Shown here: positions 56,328 to 64,000 of the stretch, piece after piece
How positions within the stretch are numbered: position 1 is the first letter of the stretch
Layout of the letters: each line of letters opens with the position of its first letter
Source of the DNA: Planctomycetota bacterium
GTDB taxonomy: Bacteria > Planctomycetota > UBA1135 > UBA2386
Direction: 5' to 3'
Assembly: GCA_016794425.1 (NCBI GenBank)
Contig: JAEUHR010000017.1
Location: 158,670 to 222,669 of the forward strand
Length of the DNA: 64,000 nt
The notes under the pieces: model-generated
The model's input: only the letters and a program-made list of their open reading frames with translations
The model's database searches: none
What the model was told of the DNA's origin: nothing
Program-made: the position numbers and the translations under genes

Positions 56328-57451
56328 GCCGCCACGCGCCGCTCTGCGCCGCGCTGTTCGCCGCGCTGGTGGCGGCCCAGGCGCCGGCGCCCGGCAGCCG
56401 CGAAGCGGCGCGGGCCGGCGCCGACCGCGCGCTCGAGTTCTTCGTCCGCACGCAGAACCCCGACGGCAGCTGGGGTTCGACGTCGTGCGAGACCACGTTC
56501 GAGATGTCGTTCGCGGTCGAGACCCACTACGCGTGGTCGGTCGCTGCGCACGGCCTCGCGACGATGGCGCTGCTGGCGGCGCCCGAGACGCCGGCCCGCC
56601 GCAAGGCCCTGGACCAGGCGGTGCGCTGGCTCTGCAAGTGCCGCATGACGATGCGCGGCAGCAACTGGGACAACGACGCGGTCTGGGGCTGGCTCTACGG
56701 CGGCGTCGCCACCGTCGAGGTGGCCCGCGATCCGCGCTTCCAGACCGACGACTGGCGCGGCCCGGTCGGCCAGCGCGGCCGCGAGTTCTTCGGCTGGCTG
56801 CAGAAGAACCAGGAGCCGCTGGGCGGCTTCGGCTACTACGACGACCCGCCGTACACGCGGCGGCCGAAGTGGGGGACCAGCTTCTCGACCGCCTCAGTGC
56901 TGCCGGCGCTCGGCCTCGCGCAGCAGCTCGGCTGGCTGCCGGACGGCGAGACGCGCGAGCGCGCCGCGACCTACGTGCGCCGCTGCCGGCTGCCGAACGG
57001 CGCCTACGAATACGACCTGTCGCCGGTGCCGCGCATGAACGGCGGCGAACACATCAACGACGTCAAGGGCAGCCTGGGCCGGATCCAGGCCTGCAACTGG
57101 GCGCTGCGGCGCGCCGGTGACCCCGGTATCACCGACGCGGTGGTCGAGCAGGGCCTGCAGTGGTTCTTCGAGCACCACCGCTTCCTGCGCGTCGCCCGCA
57201 TGCGGCCGATCCCGCACGAGGCCTACTACGCCAACGCCGGCTACTTCTTCTTCTTCGGCCACTACTACTGCGGCCTGGCGATCGAACTGCTGCCCGCCGA
57301 CCGGCGCGAGGCCTACCGGGAGCAGCTGCGGGCACGCGTGCTCGAAACACAGCGGGCCGACGGATCGTTCTGCGATTTCCTGGGCTCGAGCTACATGGTG
57401 ACGTCGTCGACCGCGTTCGCGGCGCTGGCCCTGATGGCCGGCCTGACCTGA
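56324..57451 (+). CDS. Secreted prenyltransferase/squalene-cyclase-like alpha/alpha toroid protein
   Basis: A 375-residue protein with a signal peptide (residues 1-19) and repeats of the terpene-cyclase toroid type: QNPDGSWG, a QW-like QKNQEPLGGFGYYDD, and late RADGSFCDF. The central catalytic DxDD of cyclases is not seen, so it is probably a toroid-fold enzyme or binding protein, not a squalene cyclase. GTG 56324 overlaps the lipoprotein's stop, so the two are translated together and may form a complex. Confidence 0.75.
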   Translation: MSRHAPLCAALFAALVAAQAPAPGSREAARAGADRALEFFVRTQNPDGSWGSTSCETTFEMSFAVETHYAWSVAAHGLATMALLAAPETPARRKALDQAVRWLCKCRMTMRGSNWDNDAVWGWLYGGVATVEVARDPRFQTDDWRGPVGQRGREFFGWLQKNQEPLGGFGYYDDPPYTRRPKWGTSFSTASVLPALGLAQQLGWLPDGETRERAATYVRRCRLPNGAYEYDLSPVPRMNGGEHINDVKGSLGRIQACNWALRRAGDPGITDAVVEQGLQWFFEHHRFLRVARMRPIPHEAYYANAGYFFFFGHYYCGLAIELLPADRREAYREQLRARVLETQRADGSFCDFLGSSYMVTSSTAFAALALMAGLT

Positions 57452-57472
57452 CGCGGCCGCCGGTTGCCGGCT

Positions 57473-57488
57473 CCGGTCCGAGGACCGG
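57473..57488. repeat. 16-bp inverted repeat upstream of the DAHP synthase promoter
   Basis: CCGGTCC and GGACCGG are separated by two bases. It lies 22 bp beyond the toroid-protein stop and 10 bp before the -35 box of the next promoter. It could be an operator or a terminator hairpin; no T-tract follows. Confidence 0.4.
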
Positions 57489-57497
57489 GTCGCGCGA

Positions 57498-57526
57498 TTG
57501 ACCGTTCCGCAGCGCGCGCCTATCGT
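57498..57526 (+). promoter_or_regulatory. Sigma-70-type promoter of the aroF-tpiA-secG operon
   Basis: TTGACC (57498-57503), a 17-bp spacer, then TATCGT (57521-57526), the best -35/-10 match in the window. It would give a leader of about 30 bases to GTG 57563. No Shine-Dalgarno is seen before that GTG. Confidence 0.65.
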
Positions 57527-57562
57527 CTTCCGGCTTTTCCTCCGCCTCCGGACCCCTCCTCC

Positions 57563-58435
57563 GTGCCCAAGACCGTAACCCTCGGCACCGGCCTCGCGAT
57601 CGGCGGCGACGGCTTCGTCGTCATGGCGGGGCCCTGCGCGGTCGAGACCCGCGAACTGCTGCTCGGCGCGGCGCAGGCGGTCGCCGCGGCGGGGGCGGTC
57701 GTGCTGCGCGGCGGCGCCTTCAAGCCGCGCACGTCGCCCGATTCGTTCCAGGGGCTCGGCGCCGCCGGCCTCGAACTGCTGACCGAGGCGTCGCGGCTGA
57801 CCGGCCTGCCGGTCGTGACCGAGGTGATGGACCCGCGCGACGTGCCGCTGGTTGCCGCCCACGCGGCGATGCTGCAGGTCGGCAGCCGCAACATGCAGAA
57901 CTTCCCGCTGCTGCGCGAAGTCGGCCGCCAGCGGCGGCCGGTGCTGCTGAAGCGCGGCGCTGCGGCGACGCTCGACGAACTGCTGCTGGCCGCCGAGTAC
58001 ATCCGCCGCGAGGGCAACGAGGACATCGTGCTGTGCGAGCGCGGCGTGCGTTCGTTCGACCCGACGACGCGCTATCTGCTCGACCTGGCCGCGGTGCCGG
58101 CGCTGCGCCGCCGCACCGACCTGCCGATCGTGGTCGACCCGAGCCACGGCACCGGCGACGCGGCGCTGGTGCCGCCGATGGCCAAGGCCGCGCTGGCGGC
58201 CGGCGCCGACGGCCTGCTGATCGAAGTGCACATGGCGCCCGAGCAGGCGCTGTGCGACGGCAAGCAGGCGCTGCGGCCGGCCGCCTTCTCCGCACTGATG
58301 GCCGACCTGCGGCGCCTCGCGCCGGCGGTCGGTCGCCATTGGGTCCGCGCCGACGCGCGGACGGGCACCATCGCGGCGCCGCGCTCCGGCGCGGCCGCCA
58401 GGGACCACCTCGACGACGGGGTCATCGCGCCGTGA
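57563..58435 (+). CDS. aroF: 3-deoxy-7-phosphoheptulonate synthase (DAHP synthase, type I-beta)
   Basis: A 290-residue enzyme joining phosphoenolpyruvate and erythrose 4-phosphate at the start of the shikimate pathway. Marks: [61 protein letters not shown], and the metal/substrate region VDPSHGTGD. It lacks the ferredoxin-like or chorismate-mutase regulatory domain of some relatives, so feedback control is not evident. GTG 57563 was chosen from the position of GPCAVE. It is first in an operon with tpiA (GTGA overlap). Confidence 0.93.
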   Translation: MPKTVTLGTGLAIGGDGFVVMAGPCAVETRELLLGAAQAVAAAGAVVLRGGAFKPRTSPDSFQGLGAAGLELLTEASRLTGLPVVTEVMDPRDVPLVAAHAAMLQVGSRNMQNFPLLREVGRQRRPVLLKRGAAATLDELLLAAEYIRREGNEDIVLCERGVRSFDPTTRYLLDLAAVPALRRRTDLPIVVDPSHGTGDAALVPPMAKAALAAGADGLLIEVHMAPEQALCDGKQALRPAAFSALMADLRRLAPAVGRHWVRADARTGTIAAPRSGAAARDHLDDGVIAP

Positions 58436-59202
58436 CGCATCGTTCGCGCAAGCCGTACATCGCCGGCAACTGGAAGATGAACCTCGACCGCGCGCGGTCG
58501 CTGGACCTGATCAAGACCGTGAAGGGTCGGCTCGGCGACGGCAACGATCGCGAAGTCGGGTTCTTCGTGCCGTCGATCTACCTGGCCGACGTCACCGCGG
58601 TCGCGCAGGGTTCGCCGCTCGGTGTCGGCGGCCAGAACATCTGGTACGAGGCCAACGGCGCGTTCACCGGCGAACTGGCGCCGCGCATGCTGCGCGAAGT
58701 CGGCGCCGACCGCGTGCTGGTCGGCCACAGCGAGCGCCGGCACGTCTTCCACGAGCCCGACGAGTGGATGGGCCGCAAGGTGCGCGCGGCGCTCGACTGC
58801 GACCTGCTGCCGATCTACTGCGTCGGCGAGACGCTCGACGAGCGCAAGGGCAACAAGACCGACCGCGTGCTGAAGCGGCAGCTCGAGAGCGGCTTCGACA
58901 AGGTCAAGCCCGAGGACTCGCACCGCGTCACGGTCGCTTACGAGCCGGTCTGGGCGATCGGCACCGGCGAGACCGCGACCCTGGAGCAGGTCGACCTGGC
59001 GCACCGCACGATCCGCAAGTGGCTCGTGCAGCGCCTCGGCGACGGCCCGGCCAACCTGATCCGCATCCTCTACGGCGGCAGCGTGAAGCCCGACAACGCC
59101 AAGGAGCTGATGGCCATCGACAACGTCGACGGCCTGCTCGTCGGCGGCGCGAGCCTGCAGGCCGAGACGTTCCTGCCCATCATCGAATACGACCAGCGTT
59201 GA
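58432..59202 (+). CDS. tpiA: Triosephosphate isomerase
   Basis: A 256-residue glycolytic enzyme. Substrate-binding and catalytic residues are visible: GNWKMN, GHSERR (catalytic His), [11 protein letters not shown] (catalytic Glu) and [11 protein letters not shown] with GLLVGGASL. Length is normal. It overlaps the DAHP synthase by 4 bp and is followed by secG at a distance of 10 bp, a common tpiA-secG order. Confidence 0.97.
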   Translation: MTHRSRKPYIAGNWKMNLDRARSLDLIKTVKGRLGDGNDREVGFFVPSIYLADVTAVAQGSPLGVGGQNIWYEANGAFTGELAPRMLREVGADRVLVGHSERRHVFHEPDEWMGRKVRAALDCDLLPIYCVGETLDERKGNKTDRVLKRQLESGFDKVKPEDSHRVTVAYEPVWAIGTGETATLEQVDLAHRTIRKWLVQRLGDGPANLIRILYGGSVKPDNAKELMAIDNVDGLLVGGASLQAETFLPIIEYDQR

Positions 59203-59212
59203 GACGATCCCG

Positions 59213-59446
59213 ATGACGATCCTGTTCTATCTCGGTTGGGTGCTGTTCTTCGTCTCGGCGGTGCTGCTGACGATCCTGATCCTGCTGCAGGAGTCGAAGG
59301 GCGGCGGCCTCGCCGAAGCGTTCGGCGGCGTCGGCGCCGAGACGTTCGGCGTCAAGGCGGGCGGCATCAACAAGGTGACGTTCCTGCTGGCGGCGATCTT
59401 CTGCGGCTCGGCGATGCTGATCGCGGGCACCTGGACCGCCGGCTGA
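59213..59446 (+). CDS. secG: Protein-export channel subunit SecG
   Basis: A 77-residue protein with two membrane helices and the SecG motif between them (LILLQESKGGGLAEAFGG). It supports preprotein passage through SecYEG. Its position after tpiA is conserved in many bacteria. ATG 59213 gives the usual SecG N-terminus. Confidence 0.93.
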   Translation: MTILFYLGWVLFFVSAVLLTILILLQESKGGGLAEAFGGVGAETFGVKAGGINKVTFLLAAIFCGSAMLIAGTWTAG

Positions 59447-59477
59447 TCCGGTTGCCGGGTCGCCGCGCGGCGCCGCG

Positions 59478-60356
59478 ATGGACCACCAGACGCTCAGCAT
59501 GACCGGTGCCGGGTTCGCCTCGGCGGACACCGAGGTGGGACCGCTGCGCGTCGAGGTGCGCGCCGTCAACGGGCGCGGCCTGGCCGTCAAGCTGCGGCTC
59601 GCGGCGCCGTGCCAGGGCTTCGAGGCCGCGATCGAGGAACTGGTCCGCGAGGCGGTCGCGCGCGGCACGGTTACGGTGGTTGCCGAGCGCGAAGGAGCGG
59701 ACGCGGGTGGCGTCGACCGCGCGCAGTTCGCGGCGGCGGCAGCGGCGCTGTGGCAGCTCGCGACCGATGCCGGGCTGCGGCAGCCGACTGCCGGTGAGGT
59801 CCTGCAGTTCCTCGCCGCGGCCGGCCGCGGCGACCCGGTCACGTCGCGGCCGCTGCCGCCGCGCGTGCGCGCGGTGTTCGCCGCGGCGCTCGCCGACCTG
59901 CGCCGGCACCGCGCCGACGACGGCGCCGGCACCGTGCAGGCGATGCGCGAGCAGCTGTCGGAGTTCGCGCGCCTGCGCGCCACCGCGGCCGAGCGCGCGC
60001 CGCAGCTGGCTGCCGTCTGGCGCGAGCGTCTGCTGCAGCGCGTGCAGGAACTGATCGCGCAGCACGTGCCGGGACCGCCGCCGGCGATCGACCTGGTGCG
60101 CGAGGTCGCGCTCTACGCCGATCGCGTCGACACGGCCGAGGAACTGCAGCGGCTCGAGCACCACCTGGCCGAGATCGACGCCGTGCTGGCGCGCGGCGGC
60201 GAGGTCGGGCGCCGCCTCGAGTTCCTGCTGCAGGAGCTGCTGCGCGAGACCAACACGCTCGGCTCGAAGTCACCGGACAGCTCGGTGGCGCACACGGTGG
60301 TCGCGATGAAGTCCGGCATCGACCGTCTGCGCGAGCAGGCGGCCAACCTCGAATGA
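59478..60356 (+). CDS. yicC: YicC-family endoribonuclease
   Basis: A 292-residue YicC/YloC-family protein. Marks: the opening SMTGAGFA, EVRAVNGRGLAVKLRL, and the C-terminal DUF1732 section RLEFLLQELLRETNTLGSKS then AHTVVAMKSGIDRLREQ. The family has been linked to RNA cleavage. It overlaps gmk by 4 bp, a conserved neighbour pair. Confidence 0.9.
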   Translation: MDHQTLSMTGAGFASADTEVGPLRVEVRAVNGRGLAVKLRLAAPCQGFEAAIEELVREAVARGTVTVVAEREGADAGGVDRAQFAAAAAALWQLATDAGLRQPTAGEVLQFLAAAGRGDPVTSRPLPPRVRAVFAAALADLRRHRADDGAGTVQAMREQLSEFARLRATAAERAPQLAAVWRERLLQRVQELIAQHVPGPPPAIDLVREVALYADRVDTAEELQRLEHHLAEIDAVLARGGEVGRRLEFLLQELLRETNTLGSKSPDSSVAHTVVAMKSGIDRLREQAANLE

Positions 60357-60928
60357 GCGAGCCCCGCGGCAGACTGGTGGTGATCTCCGGCCCTTCGGGC
60401 GCCGGCAAGACTTCGGTCTGCCGCGCGCTGAAGCAGCACCCCGACGTCGAGTTCTCGGTGTCGGCGACGACGCGCACGATGCGCCAGGGCGAGGTCGACG
60501 GCGTCGACTACCACTTCCTGTCGCGAGAGGACTTCCAGCGGCGGCTCGGCGAGAACCAGTTTCTCGAGTGGGCGTCGTACAACGGCAACCTCTACGGCAC
60601 GCCGCGCTGGCCGATGGACGCGGCGCTGGCGCGCGGCAAGGTGTTCCTGCTCGAGATCGAGGTCAAGGGCACGCGGCAGCTGCGCGAACGGGGCGTGTCG
60701 GGGCTCTACGTGTTCATCGCGCCGCCGGACATCGGCGAGCTGCGGCGCCGGCTCGAGCGCCGCGGCAGCAACGAAGCCGCCGAGATCGACGCCCGCGTGG
60801 CGATCGCCGTGCAGGAGATCGCCGCGGCGCAGGAGTCCGTCGGCGGCAAGCCGCTGTACGACGTCACGCTGGTCAACGACGACCTCGCGGCGACGATCGC
60901 GCGTGTGGAGGCCCTGCTGTGGCCGTGA
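60353..60928 (+). CDS. gmk: Guanylate kinase
   Basis: A 191-residue kinase that phosphorylates GMP to GDP. P-loop VVISGPSGAGKTSV, GMP-site residues SATTRTMRQGEVDGVDYHFL and WASYNGNLYGT, and the lid RRLERRGSNE. Normal length. GTGA overlap with the next gene; rpoZ, which usually lies between gmk and coaBC, is absent here. Confidence 0.96.
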   Translation: MSEPRGRLVVISGPSGAGKTSVCRALKQHPDVEFSVSATTRTMRQGEVDGVDYHFLSREDFQRRLGENQFLEWASYNGNLYGTPRWPMDAALARGKVFLLEIEVKGTRQLRERGVSGLYVFIAPPDIGELRRRLERRGSNEAAEIDARVAIAVQEIAAAQESVGGKPLYDVTLVNDDLAATIARVEALLWP

Positions 60929-61470
60929 CCCCGCGCGTGCTGCTCGGCGTCGGTGCCGGCATCGCCGCCTACAAGGTCGCGTGGCTCGCCAGCCGGCTGG
61001 TGCAGCGCGGCGTGGTCGTGCGCGTCGCGATGACGCCGCGCGCGACCGAGTTCGTCGGCGCGCTGACGTTCGAAGGCCTGGTCGGCAGCAAGGTGATCCG
61101 CACGTCGACGCAGGTCGATCCCGACGGCACCGCGCCGCACATCGAGGCCGCCCGCCAGAGCCAGGCGTTCCTGATCGCGCCGGCCACGGCCGACCTGCTG
61201 GCGCGGCTCGCGCACGGTGCGGCCGACGATCCGGTGTCGCTGCTGGCGCTGACCTGTCGCTGCCCGCTGGTCGTGTGCCCGGCGATGAACGACGCGATGT
61301 GGACTGCGGCCCCGGTGCAGGCCAACGTCGCCGCGCTGCGCGCGCGCGGGGTCGAGTTCCTCGGGCCGGTGCGCGGGCACCTGGCCGAGGGCTATGAAGC
61401 GATCGGCCGCCTGGTCGAGCCCGAGGTGATGCTGGAGCGCCTGCTGCAGCTCGTGGGCGTCGGACCGTGA
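60925..61470 (+). CDS. CoaC-like flavin decarboxylase, catalytic Cys replaced
   Basis: A 181-residue flavoprotein of the HFCD family (phosphopantothenoylcysteine decarboxylase, EpiD). It has GVGAGIAAYK, the His of PHIEAARQS, the APATADLLARLAHG region and the PAMN motif in VCPAMNDAMW. The C-terminal clamp of CoaC normally reads LACGxxGxGRM; here it reads LAEGYEAIGRL, with Glu in place of the catalytic Cys. The CoaB half is also missing. Position after gmk suggests CoaC, but the substitution makes that activity uncertain. GTG 60919 is an alternative start. Confidence 0.75.
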   Translation: MTPRVLLGVGAGIAAYKVAWLASRLVQRGVVVRVAMTPRATEFVGALTFEGLVGSKVIRTSTQVDPDGTAPHIEAARQSQAFLIAPATADLLARLAHGAADDPVSLLALTCRCPLVVCPAMNDAMWTAAPVQANVAALRARGVEFLGPVRGHLAEGYEAIGRLVEPEVMLERLLQLVGVGP

Positions 61471-62243
61471 CCGCCGACTGGCGCGCGTTCGAGCTGGTCG
61501 GCGCCGACGCCGCGGCTGCCCTCGACTGGCTGCACGTGCACGTGGACGTGCTCGGCGTGCTCGAAGCCGACGACGGTGCGCTGCAGCTCTGGCTCCACGG
61601 CCCGCTGCCGCCGTTGCCGTTCGCGCAGGTGCAGGTGCGCGAGCTGGCCGTGCAGGCGGCGGACTTCGGCCACACGGGGCGCGAACAGGACATCGCGATC
61701 CGGATCGCCGACGACCTGCTGGTGCGGCCACCGTGGGTCGAACGGCCGCCGGCCTTCCGCGGCGTCGAACTGGTCGTGCCGCGCGGCAGTGCCTTCGGCA
61801 GCGGCGAGCACGCCAGCACGCAGGCGGCGTTGCGCCTGTTGCACCGCGTGTGGGACGCGCCGGCGCGGTTCGCCGACGTCGGCACCGGCTCCGGCATCCT
61901 CGCGCTCTACGCGAGCGTGCGCGGCTGCCCGCACGTGCAGGCCTGCGACATCGAGGCGCCAGCGGTCGCGGCGGCGCAGCAGCTGATGCCTGCCGCGACG
62001 GTGCGGCTCGGTGGGCCCGAGTCGCTGGCGCCGGCCGACGCGGTGGTGGCGAACCTGACCGCGGCCGAACTGCACGCGGCGCTGCCGGCGATCCTCGCGG
62101 TCTGGCAGCGGCGCTCACCGCTGGTGCTGTCGGGCATGCGCGCGGCCGAGGTCGACGGCGTGCTGGCGCGGCTGCCGGCGGCGCCGTTCGCGCGCGAAGT
62201 CGTCGCGCCGTTCACCGCGGTGGCGTTGCCGCCGGCGCGGTGA
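61467..62243 (+). CDS. prmA: Ribosomal protein L11 methyltransferase PrmA
   Basis: A 258-residue SAM-dependent methyltransferase. PrmA marks: VPRGSAFGSGEHASTQ, the SAM loop FADVGTGSGILAL, and VANLTAAEL where the family has NI/L-x-A. It is slightly shorter than usual (about 290), mainly at the N-terminus. GTG 61467 overlaps the CoaC-like stop. The 3' end overlaps the convergent rsmJ-like gene by 32 bp. Confidence 0.85.
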   Translation: MTADWRAFELVGADAAAALDWLHVHVDVLGVLEADDGALQLWLHGPLPPLPFAQVQVRELAVQAADFGHTGREQDIAIRIADDLLVRPPWVERPPAFRGVELVVPRGSAFGSGEHASTQAALRLLHRVWDAPARFADVGTGSGILALYASVRGCPHVQACDIEAPAVAAAQQLMPAATVRLGGPESLAPADAVVANLTAAELHAALPAILAVWQRRSPLVLSGMRAAEVDGVLARLPAAPFAREVVAPFTAVALPPAR

Positions 62244-62979
62244 GGTAGACGTCGAAGCGCACGCGGTTGCCGTCGATGCGGAACGACACGCCGTCGGCCA
62301 GCGGCGCCAGGTGCGGATGCCGCTTCACGACCACCCGCTGTCGCGCGATGCCGCGCGCGAGCTGCAGCAGCGCCGCCGCGTCGTCCGGCGGTGCCGCCAG
62401 CGCGCGGCAGACCTGCATCTCCTTCTTGACCTGGGCGCTGCCGGCGTCGTCGAACATCGGGTCGAGGTAGACGACGTCCGGCGCGGCAGCGTCAGCGAGC
62501 TGGCGCAGCCGTTCGGCCGCGTCCCCGGCTTCGACCTGCAGCCGCTCGGCGAGCCGCGTGCCGGCCAGCGCGGCGCGGACCAGCAGCACGAACGCCGGCA
62601 CGCGCTCACACCCGGTGACCCGGCAGCCGAGCTGGGCCAGCACCATCGCGTCGCGCGCCAGGCCCGCGGTCGCGTCGAACACGCTCGGCGGCTCCTGCCG
62701 TTGTGGCAGCCCGATTGCCCGCGCCAGCGGATCGTCGCGCCGGCAGCCGCGCAGGCGTCGGCCCAAAGCACCGCTGCCGGGATCGAGTTCGATGCCCAAG
62801 TCGCCCATGGCAGCGGGGGAATGCAGCGCGATGGTGCCACGCACCGTACGCACCAGCTGCCAGCCGCTTGGGTCGCGGGCGCCGGCGACCGCGATGCCCA
62901 GGGCCGCGGCCAACGCCAGATCCTCGCCACGCACCGGCGGCGCCAGGGTTACTTCCACGGGTTGCCATCTAGGTGGCAT
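62212..62979 (-). CDS. rsmJ: RsmJ-like 16S rRNA methyltransferase
   Basis: A 255-residue class-I methyltransferase. The RsmJ layout is present: VFDATAGLARDAMVLAQLG (SAM loop), CERVPAFVLLVRAAL, and DVVYLDPMFDD in place of YLDPMFP, with LARGIARQRVVVKRH near the end. RsmJ methylates G1516 of 16S rRNA. The start at ATG 62979 is preceded by AGGA. It converges on prmA with a 32-bp overlap. Confidence 0.78.
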   Translation of the reverse strand: MPPRWQPVEVTLAPPVRGEDLALAAALGIAVAGARDPSGWQLVRTVRGTIALHSPAAMGDLGIELDPGSGALGRRLRGCRRDDPLARAIGLPQRQEPPSVFDATAGLARDAMVLAQLGCRVTGCERVPAFVLLVRAALAGTRLAERLQVEAGDAAERLRQLADAAAPDVVYLDPMFDDAGSAQVKKEMQVCRALAAPPDDAAALLQLARGIARQRVVVKRHPHLAPLADGVSFRIDGNRVRFDVYLTAPAATPPR

Positions 62980-63005
62980 TCGTCCTACGTTCGGTCCTCC
63001 GCGTC

Positions 63006-63099
63006 GCGCATGTGCCAGCCAGCATGCGCATCCGGGCTCCCCATGCCAACGGCTTCGTGCCGTTCTGCGGTCCGGATCCTGGACTCGGCGAACCGAGTC
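63006..63099. ncRNA. Three tandem hairpins in the rsmJ-XRE intergenic region
   Basis: In the 247-bp divergent gap, three perfect stems follow one another: GCGCATG/CATGCGC (63006-63012 with 63023-63029, 10-base loop), AACGGC/GCCGTT (63048-63053 with 63059-63064, 5-base loop) and GACTCGG/CCGAGTC (63082-63088 with 63093-63099, CGAA loop). GTTCT (63062-63066) can also pair with AGAAC (63100-63104). No protein-coding reading is plausible. Strand and function are not known. It could be a leader of the XRE gene, of rsmJ, or a small RNA. Confidence 0.4.
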
Positions 63100-63226
63100 A
63101 GAACAGCTCTTCTCCTCGCAAGTGTTAGGCTTTCGCAGATCGCCAACCGACGCGCGGTCCGCGGCATGCCCGTCCCTCCTCACGGGTCCTCGTCTCCCCA
63201 ATCACCTCCGTTCCCCCTGCAAACCC

Positions 63227-63778
63227 ATGCGGCGTCTGCACCTCAAGTTGTTCTACCTTCGTACGCGTCTGAAGCGGGAAGCCCAGGGCGTCACCGCCAA
63301 GATCCTCGGTGTCCGGCCTGCGACCATGTCGCACCTCGAACAGGGCCGGTCCCAGCCGACGCTGGCGATGCTGATCGCGTTGTGCAAGCACTACGACGTG
63401 ACCCCGACCTACCTGCTCGACGACGACCGGCCGATCGACCCGCAGGCGCGCGACCGCTGGAGCGAGCGTGAGAACGTCGTCAGCCGCGGCAACTGGCTCG
63501 AGGTGCCCGAGGGGGCGATGGTCACCACGCACGACGGGGCACGCCTCGTCGCCGTGCAGCCCGGCGCCCGCTACTACGACGCGACCGCGCAGGCGCAGCG
63601 CATGACCTGCCCGAGCGCCGCCGCCGCCAAGCAACTCGACCAGGCGCTGGTCGGCGCCGCGCAGCAGAAGGACCGCGATCTCGAAGAGATGCTGGCGCGC
63701 GAATTGTTGGCGCAGCGCAAGCCGCGCAACAAGCCGGCGAAGAGCGTGCTCAAGCAGGCGATGGCGCAGATGGGCTGA
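63227..63778 (+). CDS. XRE-family helix-turn-helix regulator
   Basis: A 183-residue DNA-binding protein. Residues ~5-65 are a Cro/CI-type HTH (LGVRPATMSHLEQGRSQPTL, then ALCKHYDVTPTYLLDDD). The middle part is beta-like (RGNWLEVPEGAMVTTHDG) and the C-terminal ~60 residues are a charged helix. Not a known named regulator. Start at ATG 63227 follows a pyrimidine-rich leader with no Shine-Dalgarno. The end overlaps the minus-strand partial gene by 29 bp. Confidence 0.82.
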   Translation: MRRLHLKLFYLRTRLKREAQGVTAKILGVRPATMSHLEQGRSQPTLAMLIALCKHYDVTPTYLLDDDRPIDPQARDRWSERENVVSRGNWLEVPEGAMVTTHDGARLVAVQPGARYYDATAQAQRMTCPSAAAAKQLDQALVGAAQQKDRDLEEMLARELLAQRKPRNKPAKSVLKQAMAQMG

Positions 63779-64000
63779 GCGCCGCGCGGCGCACGCCGAG
63801 CCCGCTGCACAGGCCGCGGAAGTACGGCCGGACCCAGCGCAGCCCGCGCTGGGTCAGCAATGCCGCCAGTGGCTTGCCGACGAACGCCAGCGCGAAGAAC
63901 GCCGCGCGCTGCAGCGGTCCGAGCCGGTAGCGCGCGAACAGCACCTTCGCGCGCGCCAGCCAGTAGACGCGGTCGGCGTTCAGTTCGCCGAGCACCGGCG
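63750..64000 (-). CDS. Partial gene, C-terminal end only (possible glycosyltransferase tail)
   Basis: The frame is open from the window edge to a stop at 63750, giving 83 residues. The sequence (NADRVYWLARAKVLFARYR, a hydrophobic helix, then TQRGLRWVRPYFRGLCSGLG) resembles the membrane-associated C-terminal part of family-2 glycosyltransferases, but this is a weak match. The rest is outside the window. It overlaps the XRE gene's 3' end. Confidence 0.4.
   Translation of the reverse strand, partial: PVLGELNADRVYWLARAKVLFARYRLGPLQRAAFFALAFVGKPLAALLTQRGLRWVRPYFRGLCSGLGVRRAALSPSAPSPA

Noticed and set aside
56324..57451. Squalene-hopene cyclase
   Set aside because: Has toroid repeats and a signal peptide, but no DxDD catalytic motif and about half the usual length.
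62980..63226. tRNA or SRP RNA in the rsmJ-XRE gap
   Set aside because: One arm looks T-loop-like on the minus strand (GGTTCGCC), but no cloverleaf or acceptor stem can be drawn, and the SRP tetraloop/GGAAGCAGC core is absent.

Overview
The window is very GC-rich (roughly 70% or more by eye), densely coded and bacterial. It has no mobile elements, rRNA, tRNA or CRISPR array that I can see. The gene set points to a Planctomycetota-like organism: an ECF sigma factor coupled to a Ser/Thr kinase with an outer FG-GAP propeller, several secreted kelch-type proteins sharing a C-terminal sandwich domain, carboxypeptidase-regulatory-like repeat proteins, and many ATGA/GTGA overlapping gene starts. The lineage is inferred from family content, not from a marker gene.

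Layout. 1-2.3 kb: mutS (partial) with an overlapping cysteine desulfurase. 2.4-7 kb: a DUF1444 protein, a membrane-anchored unknown and a large multi-domain surface protein. 7.1-11.6 kb: a vitamin B12 region, where a cobalamin riboswitch drives two uncharacterised secreted propeller-like proteins on the minus strand, beside a plus-strand QueG-like Fe-S protein and a BtuF-like protein. 11.6-20 kb: small housekeeping and unknown genes (YegP-like, CMD, Nudix, esterase, folC, rsgA, gluQ). 20-25 kb: an atypical kinase divergent from a sigma-54 activator. 25-29 kb: lipoprotein, phosphoesterase, M19 dipeptidase and a membrane protein. 29-35 kb: a six-gene DUF4129/DUF4350/MoxR/DUF58/SpoIIM/RDD operon. 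35-38 kb: a three-subunit flavin/Fe-S amino-acid or opine dehydrogenase (HcnABC-like). 38-41 kb: a substrate-binding domain fused to a zinc-metalloprotease, a VOC protein and a NYN-LOTUS protein. 41-46.6 kb: a hybrid histidine kinase, a secreted isoaspartyl peptidase and a secreted cyanophycinase-like enzyme. 46.6-57 kb: three tandem kelch proteins behind an ECF-sigma/kinase pair, then a coiled-coil lipoprotein coupled to an alpha/alpha-toroid protein. 57.5-64 kb: a housekeeping operon (DAHP synthase, tpiA, secG, yicC, gmk, CoaC-like, prmA), rsmJ-like, a structured non-coding stretch, an XRE regulator and a partial gene.

Working together. Three units look like sense-and-respond systems at the cell surface: B12 through a riboswitch, cyanophycin-like peptide scavenging through a sensor kinase, and the sigma/kinase/kelch block. 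The most novel items are the riboswitch-controlled secreted pair, the binding-protein/metalloprotease fusion, the secreted cyanophycin-type pair, and a three-hairpin intergenic region at 63.0-63.1 kb. Several genes also carry a -10-like hexamer 6-9 bp before the start codon and no obvious Shine-Dalgarno, suggesting leaderless transcripts.
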